Assembly: GCA_963772815.1 (NCBI GenBank)
Contig: CAVYYV010000006.1
Coordinates: 186,001-250,000 of the forward strand
Reading direction: 5' to 3'
From: DATFFO01 sp963772815
GTDB taxonomy: Bacteria > Actinomycetota > Acidimicrobiia > Spongiisociales > ZC4RG35
DNA: 64,000 bases
In this document: piece by piece, positions 51,987-59,517 of the stretch
How positions within the stretch are numbered: the stretch's first letter is position 1
Layout: the number at the start of each line of letters is the position of its first letter
The notes under the pieces: model-generated
Told to the model about the DNA's origin: nothing
Databases searched by the model: none
Seen by the model: the letters and a program-made list of their open reading frames with translations, nothing else
Position numbers and translations under genes: made by a program

Positions 51987-52066
51987 GGAGCCTCCTTGGC
52001 TGGCTGAACACCGTTCCCGGGTGGAACGACAGCCCAACCCTAGGCCTGAAACGGCCGAAAACAGCG

Positions 52067-53299
52067 TCAAGTTCCCAGTGCCACGCCATTCTTGACCACT
52101 CTGACCACGGGATCCCGGCCGGGCACTGCCACGATGTCTCCGGCCGTCTCGGCGTCGAGCACGACCAGATCGGCGACCGAGCCCGGCGACACGACCCCCT
52201 TCTCGGGTTCCTCCACTGCCAGGGCTCCGCCTCTCGTCGCCGACCACAGAGCCCGCTCCGGGGCCACACGACCGTGATGAACCGACACCGCCATGGCGAG
52301 GGGCATCGTGGCGGCCGCTCCCCTCTCACACCCTGTCCCCAGGGCGACCACCGCTCCCGCGTCCCACATCTCCTGGGCCGGATCCGAGCGACCCTCGACC
52401 CAGGCCGCCGCCGGAACGCTGATCATCACGGACCCCGACTCTGCCACGACCTCGCCTACCCCACTGAGGCCGGTCAAACCATCCACGCTCACAGCCTTGC
52501 ACTCCAGGGCGATCTCGAGCGAGTCGCCATCGTCGACATGTACCCGGGAACGGAGACCGTGGCCGCGCCCGGCGGCGATCACGGCCCGGGCGGATTGACC
52601 ATCCAGGCTCGCACCCACCACGACATCCAGATATCCGGCGATGCGCGCAGCCGTCGGGATCAGCACCGATTCGAGCATCGCCCGGTATGAGCCGTTGCGC
52701 CGGTCGGCCGCGGGGGCGGCCGCCGGGTCACTGCGGCCCACCACGACGGTGCCCCCGACGTCGGCCGGCAGCACGTCGCCCGCAGCACCGATCGCCGAGA
52801 GCAGCGTGATCTCCGACTCCGGATCGAACCCGCCCCAGGCGCGAATCTCTACCGTGGTGACACCCTGCTCGAGGGCCCGACCCACCTCGTTGGCGACCAG
52901 CTCGGTCAGTTCGCCGAGCTCGACCTCGTCCTCGACAGAGAGGTGGCGGTGGGCATCGACGAATCCCGGCGCCACCAGCCGACCCTCGCAATCGATCTCG
53001 GGCATCTCCCTGTACCGGGTCGGCATGAGGCGCTGTGGGCCCAGCCAGGTGACGTTTCCCTGGCGCACTGCCACGGCGGCATCCTCGACCCGTCCCAATA
53101 TGCCTCCGTAGCGAGGGTCGTTTGTGACCAGGGTGCCTATCCCGGTCAGGAGGAGGTCCCCCGAACCTTCATCCGGGGCACCGCTGAGCTCGGCGGCGAG
53201 ACGGGCGCACTCTGCGCAGATAGCCACACCACCGAAGCCGACCACCAGGCGGTCCAGTCCCTTGCGATCCTCACCGCAGAAGGAGCAACGGCGGGTCAT
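52067..53299 (-). CDS. ClpX-type zinc finger fused to a degenerate imidazolonepropionase-like amidohydrolase domain
   Basis: 410 aa. Residues 5-31 are a ClpX-type C4 zinc finger (C5-x2-C8, then C28-x2-C31, with FGGVAICAECA as in ClpX). The remainder resembles HutI-type amidohydrolases: APGFVDAHRHL with H117 and H119, and H254 in SRVHVDDGD. Two further HutI positions are lost: the His of SADHL is G274 (SVDGL) and the Asp of STDxNPG is G323 (GTGCERG). So the metal centre is probably incomplete. ATG at 53299 preferred over TTG at 53308. HU lies downstream; divergent from an enoyl-CoA hydratase gene. Confidence 0.85.
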   Translation of the reverse strand: MTRRCSFCGEDRKGLDRLVVGFGGVAICAECARLAAELSGAPDEGSGDLLLTGIGTLVTNDPRYGGILGRVEDAAVAVRQGNVTWLGPQRLMPTRYREMPEIDCEGRLVAPGFVDAHRHLSVEDEVELGELTELVANEVGRALEQGVTTVEIRAWGGFDPESEITLLSAIGAAGDVLPADVGGTVVVGRSDPAAAPAADRRNGSYRAMLESVLIPTAARIAGYLDVVVGASLDGQSARAVIAAGRGHGLRSRVHVDDGDSLEIALECKAVSVDGLTGLSGVGEVVAESGSVMISVPAAAWVEGRSDPAQEMWDAGAVVALGTGCERGAAATMPLAMAVSVHHGRVAPERALWSATRGGALAVEEPEKGVVSPGSVADLVVLDAETAGDIVAVPGRDPVVRVVKNGVALGT

Positions 53300-53478
53300 T
53301 GACTGCAATCCGGCGACATCGTTCCCTCAAGTTAACCCGGGCCGGGCATTGAACCGGGTCTCTGGAGTCAACCGGCGCCGCCGCAACCCGGGGTGACCCC
53401 GGAAGGTCCAGGGCCCACAGAAGCCTCACGGGGATGGTCCGGCGCCCGGGAGGGAGGGAAAGGTGTCACCCTCGGGCC

Positions 53479-53484
53479 TAATCT
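53479..53484 (+). promoter_or_regulatory. -10 box TAATCT for the leaderless enoyl-CoA hydratase gene
   Basis: TAATCT, 7 nt, then ATG at 53492, with no Shine-Dalgarno. The gap 53300-53491 (192 nt) divergent from the amidohydrolase gene otherwise holds no gene I can see. Confidence 0.55.
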
Positions 53485-53491
53485 CAGCCCC

Positions 53492-54268
53492 ATGTCTGTG
53501 TCCTATGAAACCCGGGGCGATGTCGCCCTGCTCACCCTCGACCGGCCCGACCGCTTCAATGCCGTCACCCAAGAGTTGTGCGATGGCCTGATCGGGGGTC
53601 TGGAACGGGCCGGCCGGGAGTCCCGGGCAGCCGTGATCACCGGATCCGGGAAGGCCTTCTGCTCCGGAGCCGACCTCTCGGACCTCATGGACGAATACCA
53701 GACCGGAGGCCCGGACCTGCACAAGGTGATCGGCGAGCGATTCAATCCGATGGTGCGGGCCTTGCTGGCGGCTCCGGTTCCCACGGTGGCCGCGGTCAAC
53801 GGCGCCGCGGCCGGGGCTGGAATGGGCTTGGCCCTGGCTTGCGATCTTCGGGTCATGGCGGAATCGGCCTTCTTCCTCTCTGCCTTTATCGGCCTGGCCC
53901 TGATCCCCGACACGGGAACCACTTGGCTCCTTCCCCATCACTTGGGCCTATCCAGGGCGATGGAACTCACGTTTTCCAACCGTCGACTCCCGGCAGCCGA
54001 AGCCGCCGAGCTGGGATTGGCCGTGGAGGTGGTCGGCGTCGACCAGGTCGTTGACAAGGCCGTGAACCTGGCGGTCGCCCTGGCCGACGGCCCCACCCGC
54101 GCCTACGTGGAGACTCGGCGCCTACTGGTGGGCGCCTCCCATTCGGATCCACACACCGCACTGGCGGACGAACGGCACACACAGGGGGAACTGGGAACGT
54201 CGCCCGCCCATCTGGAAGGAATGCAAGCATTCCTCGAGAAGCGGCCCCCGGATTTCCGCAACTCCTGA
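53492..54268 (+). CDS. Enoyl-CoA hydratase/isomerase family protein
   Basis: 258 aa crotonase fold, acting on acyl-CoA. NAVTQELCDGL, GKAFCSGADLSDL (oxyanion hole), and AAVNGAAAGAGMGLALACDLRVMAESAFF (quoted in pieces: AAVNGAAAGAGMGLALACD and LRVMAESAFF) are the family core. The position of the second catalytic Glu is occupied by TGTTWLLPHHLG (typically GGxTxxLPxxxG), so it may be a PaaG-type isomerase or hydratase; the substrate is unknown. Convergent with DUF3237; both stop codons lie in one hairpin. Confidence 0.9.
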   Translation: MSVSYETRGDVALLTLDRPDRFNAVTQELCDGLIGGLERAGRESRAAVITGSGKAFCSGADLSDLMDEYQTGGPDLHKVIGERFNPMVRALLAAPVPTVAAVNGAAAGAGMGLALACDLRVMAESAFFLSAFIGLALIPDTGTTWLLPHHLGLSRAMELTFSNRRLPAAEAAELGLAVEVVGVDQVVDKAVNLAVALADGPTRAYVETRRLLVGASHSDPHTALADERHTQGELGTSPAHLEGMQAFLEKRPPDFRNS

Positions 54269-54288
54269 GCTGAGGGTGCCGGCTCAGG
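54264..54288. terminator. Hairpin with both convergent stop codons
   Basis: CCTGAGC (54264-54270) and GCTCAGG (54282-54288), 7 bp around an 11-nt loop. The hydratase TGA (54266-54268) is in the left arm and the DUF3237 stop (54284-54286) in the right arm, the same layout as at 31684-31730. Confidence 0.5.
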
Positions 54289-54688
54289 CCCTGATTATGT
54301 AGACCGTGAGGGTGATGTCCTGGCCCCCTGTGCCGAGGGCAACCCCGACCGCGCTGTTGAGCCAGGCCAGATCCTCATTGCCGGTTTGGAAGGTCATCAG
54401 CTCCTGGGGAGACGCCGTGTTGTCCTCGTGGACGATGCTGACGCCGGTCGCCCGATAGGCCACCGTCTCTCTCTTCTCGCCGATCGTGGCCCGGATGTCG
54501 AGGTCCATGTTCCCGTCGCCCCGTACCGTCACATAGTCGACACCGCGGACGGGCCGCTCACCCTCCCAGTGGGGACTGGTTGCGGTGCCCTCGAAGGCGA
54601 AATCGATCCGCGTGCCGGCCGGCATGTGACCCAGCATGCGCGGGGTCATCGACCCCTCGATCTTGCAGAAGTGTTCCAGCGAGGCCAA
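54284..54688 (-). CDS. DUF3237 family protein
   Basis: 134 aa beta-rich protein: HMPAGTRIDFAFEGTA, ERPVRGVDYVTVRGDGNMDLDIRATIG fit the DUF3237 beta-barrel, function unknown. The start is a TTG at 54688 with AGGAAGG 6 nt upstream, before SLEHFCKIEG, which is a typical DUF3237 N-terminus; ATG at residue 15 would truncate it. Confidence 0.75.
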   Translation of the reverse strand: MASLEHFCKIEGSMTPRMLGHMPAGTRIDFAFEGTATSPHWEGERPVRGVDYVTVRGDGNMDLDIRATIGEKRETVAYRATGVSIVHEDNTASPQELMTFQTGNEDLAWLNSAVGVALGTGGQDITLTVYIIRA

Positions 54689-54740
54689 TTGGCACCTTCC
54701 TAGACGACGAATCGAAGGTGAGGCTACACCGCCGGGCAGC

Positions 54741-55709
54741 TCAGCCGAGCCGAGCCATGAACGACTCCAGCCACGGCAGCACACGGTCGAAATAGCCCTC
54801 CGCCTCGTGGGGGGCCAGAATCTGAGCAGCGTGATTCATCAGCATCACCTGCCGGGCCGCCCAATACATCTCCAACTCGAGCCGATCGCGAACGGGCCAT
54901 GACCGGTACTCCTCGTAGCCCGACCGGAAAGCCCGGGTTATCTGATCCAGGTCCGATCTGGTTCGAGCGCCATACAAGGAGGTGGCGATGTCCTGGCTGG
55001 GATAGGCCAACATCAGGTCCTCGAAATCGATGGCCCAGGCCCGCCCCATGTACAGGTGCACGTTGAATTCGTGCAGGTCGCCGTGCACAACCATCGGAGT
55101 GCCCCGAGACCACCGCCGCTCCAGATAGGCATCACAACGCTTGGCGGCGCTGTGGAGCATGGCTCGGCGACCGGTGAAGAGGTGGTCGTAACGAAAGTCC
55201 TCGATCACGATCGGATCGAGCTCCGGGGGATAGTAGAAGGTCCGATCCCAGCGCCGCAGGCGGTCGGGGTCGGCGGGCCGCCAGTCCCCGTGACCATGGA
55301 GTTGGGCCGATACCCGACCCATTGCCCGATAGCCGGAAGGCCCCGAGCCATCCCCCATGGGCTCGCCCGGGACCCACTTGAACAGGACGCAGGTGCGGCG
55401 ACCATGACCACCGCTCCGGATGTCGGTCACGAAGCGTCCGTCCGGGGTGGCGACCGGATTCACGACCAGGAGCTCTGAATCCTTGGCGAGCTCGCCCAGC
55501 CAGGCGACCTCGAGGTCGATGTTCGAGCGGGTGTTGGAGAGTGGCTCGCTGACCCGCAGGACCAGCCTGCGCCCGTCAGCCAGGTCGACCCTGAACAGGA
55601 CGTTGCTGTGCGTGGCGAGATGCGCCAGGGACGCCACCTTCATCCGGTACTCGTCGACGAGCAGCCGTCTGGCACCTGCAGCCAGATCCTCGAGAGGAGG
55701 GGGGGTCAC
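54741..55709 (-). CDS. APH-family phosphotransferase (aminoglycoside/homoserine kinase-like)
   Basis: 322 aa kinase-like protein. The APH catalytic loop is VVHGDLHEFNVHL (catalytic Asp, Asn; about 224-236) and the metal site AIDFEDLM (about 245-252). N-lobe NVLFRVDLADGRRLVLRVS holds the ATP-binding Lys-equivalent Arg region. Substrate unknown: homoserine, choline or an amino-sugar. GTG start, 7 nt after TAACCT. DUF3237 follows 53 nt downstream. Confidence 0.85.
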   Translation of the reverse strand: MTPPPLEDLAAGARRLLVDEYRMKVASLAHLATHSNVLFRVDLADGRRLVLRVSEPLSNTRSNIDLEVAWLGELAKDSELLVVNPVATPDGRFVTDIRSGGHGRRTCVLFKWVPGEPMGDGSGPSGYRAMGRVSAQLHGHGDWRPADPDRLRRWDRTFYYPPELDPIVIEDFRYDHLFTGRRAMLHSAAKRCDAYLERRWSRGTPMVVHGDLHEFNVHLYMGRAWAIDFEDLMLAYPSQDIATSLYGARTRSDLDQITRAFRSGYEEYRSWPVRDRLELEMYWAARQVMLMNHAAQILAPHEAEGYFDRVLPWLESFMARLG

Positions 55710-55716
55710 GGCCGCA

Positions 55717-55722
55717 AGGTTA
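55717..55722 (-). promoter_or_regulatory. -10 box TAACCT for leaderless APH gene
   Basis: TAACCT, 7 nt, then GTG at 55709, without Shine-Dalgarno. It lies in the 18-nt gap after the MMPL gene stop and may overlap it. Confidence 0.45.
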
Positions 55723-55727
55723 AGCGA

Positions 55728-58247
55728 TCAGGAGTCGTGCCGCCGATGCCAGCGCTCCCAAACGACCAGCATCGAGGGCAGCACGAGGATCGAAGCCACA
55801 AGAGCCAGCCCGATCGAGAAAACCGTCACCTGGCCCATCTGCTTGAAAGGGACCAGGCTCGAGGTCATCAGGATGCCAAACCCTGCCATGGTGGTGAAGG
55901 CGGACCCGGCCAAGGCCCCACCGGTGTGAGTCGTTGTGGAGCGAATGGCGGTTTCGATGTCTGTCTGTTCTTGTCGATCTTCTTCGAAGCGTCTGGCGAG
56001 GTGGATCGTAAACGGCACTCCGATACCGATGGCCAGCGCGGCAAGAGTGGCGGTAACCGGGCCGAAGGGAATGCCGGCCAGATACATCAGGCCGTATGTC
56101 CACAACACCACCAGTGCCACCGGAGCCATGGTGATCACGCCCAGGAACGGGCGGCCGTTCTGGACCCAGAAGTAAATGATGAGGACGATGGCGGCTGCTG
56201 CCAGAGTGAGGAAGAGCGACCGGCTTTGAGAGGCCGTCAGCTCGTTGACCACCACATCACTGATGATGTTCTGGCTCGTGGGGGTCGCCTGCGCCCCGGC
56301 ATCTCTGATCGGCTGGAAGGTCGTGTTCAGGTCACTCCGCAACTGCTTGACGCGCCCCTCGCCGGCGGTGGTCCGGATGTCGAACAAGGCAGCATCCATC
56401 TGGCCGTCGTTGAAGTGGGCCACGGCGTCCATCTGGTCGGGTGCCGCCTGCTCCATGGCCTGGTACAGCGGCGTCATGTCGGCGCCGTCCGGAACCTTGA
56501 GATCGGGGCCCAGGCCGACCTGTTGGGCGGCCGCCAGGACGGCAGGCGGGGCCGAGGTGGGACCTCCCGCGAAGAGCGTTTGGAGGACGCTGACCGGGGA
56601 GCTGGCGTTGGCGACCGGGCCCTGGGCCGTGTCGAAGCTGGAGACCGTGTCGTACTGTCCCAGATGGGCGGCGGCATCCACCATCAGATTGTGATAGGTA
56701 CCGGTGGCGAGAGTCTGTGTGTCGGGGGCCTCGACGAGGACCTGGGTTTGCTCGCCGAACCCGCCTCCGAAGTCCTCGGTGATGATGTTGAGGGTCTGCA
56801 CAGCCGGGGAATCCTCAGGTAGGAAGTCGGTGAAACTGAACCGTGTGTCCAGCTGAGTGAAACCCCAGTAGCCCAGACCTCCCAGGACCAAGGCCACCAC
56901 GATGGCGATGGAGGGGATTCGCTCGGCGATGACCGCCAGGCGCCCCATCAGCTGTGGCAGCACCCGATCACTGTGAGCGCCCATCGCCTCAACCGGAAGC
57001 CTGCCACTCCGCTCCGCCCGACGGTCCAGCAGGACCCTGATGGCCGGGACGAAGGTCATCATGAGAAGGAAGGAGTAGAAGATGCCCACGGCCGAGAGGA
57101 TCCCGAAATCGGCCAGAGCCGGGACCGGGTTGGCCACATTGGTGAGGAACCCGATCATCGTGGTCAGGGTGGCGAGCACGAGAGCGATGCCAACGGTGCC
57201 GATCGACAGGCTCATTGAGCCGTCGACGGTGTCGCCCTCACCCACTTCCTCGCGATAGCGGCTGATGAGGTGGATGGCGTAGTCCACCCCTAGGCCGATC
57301 ATGAGGATGGGGACGATCTGGGTAGGGGCCGAGAACGCCGAGATGATCCCCACTTTCTCCAGCAACACCCCGGTCCCCTGCATCATCCCGATCGCCATGA
57401 AGATCGTGACCATGGTGACAACCATGTCGGCCACCGTCCGTCTGATCGCCGAACCCGGCGAGCCACGCGGCCTGACCCAGTACACGAAGAGGAGGATGGC
57501 CACGATGATCAGCCCGGCCATGGCGAACAGCCGACCCACCTCACTGGTGAACGAGTCGATCCCCCCGAAGAGCAGGGCGAAGCTGAAGGGCCGTACCTCG
57601 AGACCGGTGTCGATCTTGTCCAACTCGGCGCTGATCGACTCCTCCAGGGCTGTCTGGGCCTCCAGCGCCGCCGTCGCGTCGGTGTTGTCGCCTCGGAAGA
57701 AGGCCAGGACGAGGCCGGCCGAACTGGTTGCCGTGGACGGGTCGCCGTCCTTGCTCAGCAGGCCTGTGACGAAGCCCTTCTGCTCGGCGGGCATCTGGCC
57801 CAGCGCCGCCTGATAGATGGTGTCCACGGTGCCATCATCGAGTGCGTCAAGAGGAATGCCCTGCATGGCGGCTCCCTGAATGACCGGATCCAGGTAGGAC
57901 ACGACGCCGGGCCGCTGCGGTGTCGACGAGAGCTTGTCTCCGGCGACACGCTGGATCGCATCCTCTATGGCTGCCGCGGTCCGGACACCCTCGGCGTTGA
58001 TGACGTTGCCACCCGGTTGACGCACGATCACCTGGAACACCGACTGCTGCTCGGAGCCGAACAGGTCGTTGATCCGATTTTGGGCCGCGATCTCGGGGTT
58101 GTCGGGGGCAAAGCCCTCGTTGCCGGTGGCTATCTGGACCTGGCGGGCGAAGGACCCGAGCACGGCGGTGAGGACCACCGCAGCGACCACGATGGTGACC
58201 GGGAACCGGCGTACGGCCGCGGCGAATCCACGAACGATGGCTTTCAC
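55728..58247 (-). CDS. MMPL/RND family lipid transporter
   Basis: 839 aa. Two homologous halves, each one TM helix, a large extracytoplasmic loop and five TM helices. TM4-type motifs GLGVDYAIHLISRYREE (first half) and IGIGVPFTIHLARRFEE (second half) are typical of MmpL/HpnN-type RND proteins that move lipids or hopanoids. GTG start with AGGAG. The function in this organism is not fixed by sequence. Confidence 0.9.
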   Translation of the reverse strand: MKAIVRGFAAAVRRFPVTIVVAAVVLTAVLGSFARQVQIATGNEGFAPDNPEIAAQNRINDLFGSEQQSVFQVIVRQPGGNVINAEGVRTAAAIEDAIQRVAGDKLSSTPQRPGVVSYLDPVIQGAAMQGIPLDALDDGTVDTIYQAALGQMPAEQKGFVTGLLSKDGDPSTATSSAGLVLAFFRGDNTDATAALEAQTALEESISAELDKIDTGLEVRPFSFALLFGGIDSFTSEVGRLFAMAGLIIVAILLFVYWVRPRGSPGSAIRRTVADMVVTMVTIFMAIGMMQGTGVLLEKVGIISAFSAPTQIVPILMIGLGVDYAIHLISRYREEVGEGDTVDGSMSLSIGTVGIALVLATLTTMIGFLTNVANPVPALADFGILSAVGIFYSFLLMMTFVPAIRVLLDRRAERSGRLPVEAMGAHSDRVLPQLMGRLAVIAERIPSIAIVVALVLGGLGYWGFTQLDTRFSFTDFLPEDSPAVQTLNIITEDFGGGFGEQTQVLVEAPDTQTLATGTYHNLMVDAAAHLGQYDTVSSFDTAQGPVANASSPVSVLQTLFAGGPTSAPPAVLAAAQQVGLGPDLKVPDGADMTPLYQAMEQAAPDQMDAVAHFNDGQMDAALFDIRTTAGEGRVKQLRSDLNTTFQPIRDAGAQATPTSQNIISDVVVNELTASQSRSLFLTLAAAAIVLIIYFWVQNGRPFLGVITMAPVALVVLWTYGLMYLAGIPFGPVTATLAALAIGIGVPFTIHLARRFEEDRQEQTDIETAIRSTTTHTGGALAGSAFTTMAGFGILMTSSLVPFKQMGQVTVFSIGLALVASILVLPSMLVVWERWHRRHDS

Positions 58248-58338
58248 AAGAAGACTCCTGAGGAGGCTGGTTGTCTCAGACGGCGGTCAATCTAGTGGGA
58301 CTGGGCTCCCGAGATCACATTCGCCCGCCTCCGACCGC

Positions 58339-59412
58339 TCATCCGACCGCGTCGAGGGCCGCCAGGAAGCGGGTGTTCTCCTCATCGGTCCCCACCGTCA
58401 CCCGCACCCATTGGTCCCCGAAGGTACGCACGATCACCCCCTGGGAGATGAAAGCGGCACGCGGATCCTGGGCCTGGGACCGGAACCAGACGAAGTTCGC
58501 CTGACTGTCGGCGTGGGGAATTCCCCGGTCGGCCAGCCCGTCGAGGAGGAGGCGACGGCCGCGGGCATTGTCCTCCACCCGCGCCGCGAGGCGCTCGTGG
58601 TCCCCCAGGGAGGCCAAAGCGGCGGATTGACCGAGCTGTGAGACGGTGAACGGAGCCTGGGCCCTGCGCATCTCGGCGATCGTGTCGGGATGGGTGACGG
58701 CATACCCCACCCTCAACGATGCCAGGGCGTAGATCTTGGAGAAGGTCCTGGTGACCACCAGGTTCGGTCGCTCCGCTGCCACGTGCGCGAGGGTGAAGTA
58801 GTCGGCGGCGGTGACGAACTCGTAGTAGGCCTCATCGACCACCACGGTCACCCGCTCGGGGATCGACTCGACGAATGCCAGGACCTCGTCGGTGGCCAGG
58901 TGGGTTCCGGTCGGGTTGTTGGGATTGCAAACGAACACCAGGGTGGTTTGCTCATCCACGGCAGCCACCAACCGCTGGAGATCATGGCGATGATCCTCGT
59001 CGAGGGGAACCTCGTGCCGTCCGCTCATGGCCCACATGGGACCCAGCCGGTAGATCACGAAGGACGGCCAGGCATAGACGGTGTTGGTGCCGGGGCCGCC
59101 CACCGCCAACGCCACGGTGCGGAGCAGCTCGGACGAGCCTCCCCCCAACCAGATGCTGGCAGGCTCGATCCCCAGACTCTTGCCCAGCCCCTCCCGCAGG
59201 TCGTAACCCTCGTTGTCCGGGTAGCGATTCGTGGTCGCAGCGGAGCGGACCATGGCGTCGATGGCGGCAGGAAAGGGCCCATAGGGGCTCTCGTTGGAGG
59301 CCAACTTGATTATGCGACGCGGATCCAGGCCGTGCCGTCGAGCCACCTCCTCGATCGGCAGGCCGGGCTCGTAGGGAGCGATGGCTGACAGGTCACGGCG
59401 ATAGGTCGGCAT
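58339..59412 (-). CDS. hisC: Histidinol-phosphate aminotransferase
   Basis: 357 aa PLP aminotransferase (fold type I), histidine synthesis. KLASNESPYGP, NPNNPTGT, DEAYYEF and the PLP Lys in TFSKIYALASLRVGY. ATG start. It stands alone here, without other his genes, so related aromatic aminotransferase activity is possible. Divergent from the E1 gene (105 nt). Confidence 0.9.
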   Translation of the reverse strand: MPTYRRDLSAIAPYEPGLPIEEVARRHGLDPRRIIKLASNESPYGPFPAAIDAMVRSAATTNRYPDNEGYDLREGLGKSLGIEPASIWLGGGSSELLRTVALAVGGPGTNTVYAWPSFVIYRLGPMWAMSGRHEVPLDEDHRHDLQRLVAAVDEQTTLVFVCNPNNPTGTHLATDEVLAFVESIPERVTVVVDEAYYEFVTAADYFTLAHVAAERPNLVVTRTFSKIYALASLRVGYAVTHPDTIAEMRRAQAPFTVSQLGQSAALASLGDHERLAARVEDNARGRRLLLDGLADRGIPHADSQANFVWFRSQAQDPRAAFISQGVIVRTFGDQWVRVTVGTDEENTRFLAALDAVG

Positions 59413-59483
59413 TCTCCACCGAGGTTACTCATGTCGGCGCAGGCAGAGCGGTCTCCGCAGCTCCGGTTCACCTGCTCCCCTAC

Positions 59484-59506
59484 GGCACAAAACCGTGGTC
59501 TGTGCC
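59484..59506 (+). promoter_or_regulatory. Inverted repeat just upstream of the E1 start (possible operator)
   Basis: GGCACA (59484-59489) and TGTGCC (59501-59506) with an 11-nt spacer, 11 nt before the ATG at 59518. A nested ACGG/CCGT pair lies inside (59482-59496). This would suit a dimeric repressor. Confidence 0.4.
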
Positions 59507-59517
59507 ACACTCAAACC

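Noticed and set aside
53300..53491. tRNA-like T-arm (CCGGTTCAATGCCCGG on the minus strand)
   Set aside because: The stem does not pair as a T-arm and no acceptor, D or anticodon arm follows.
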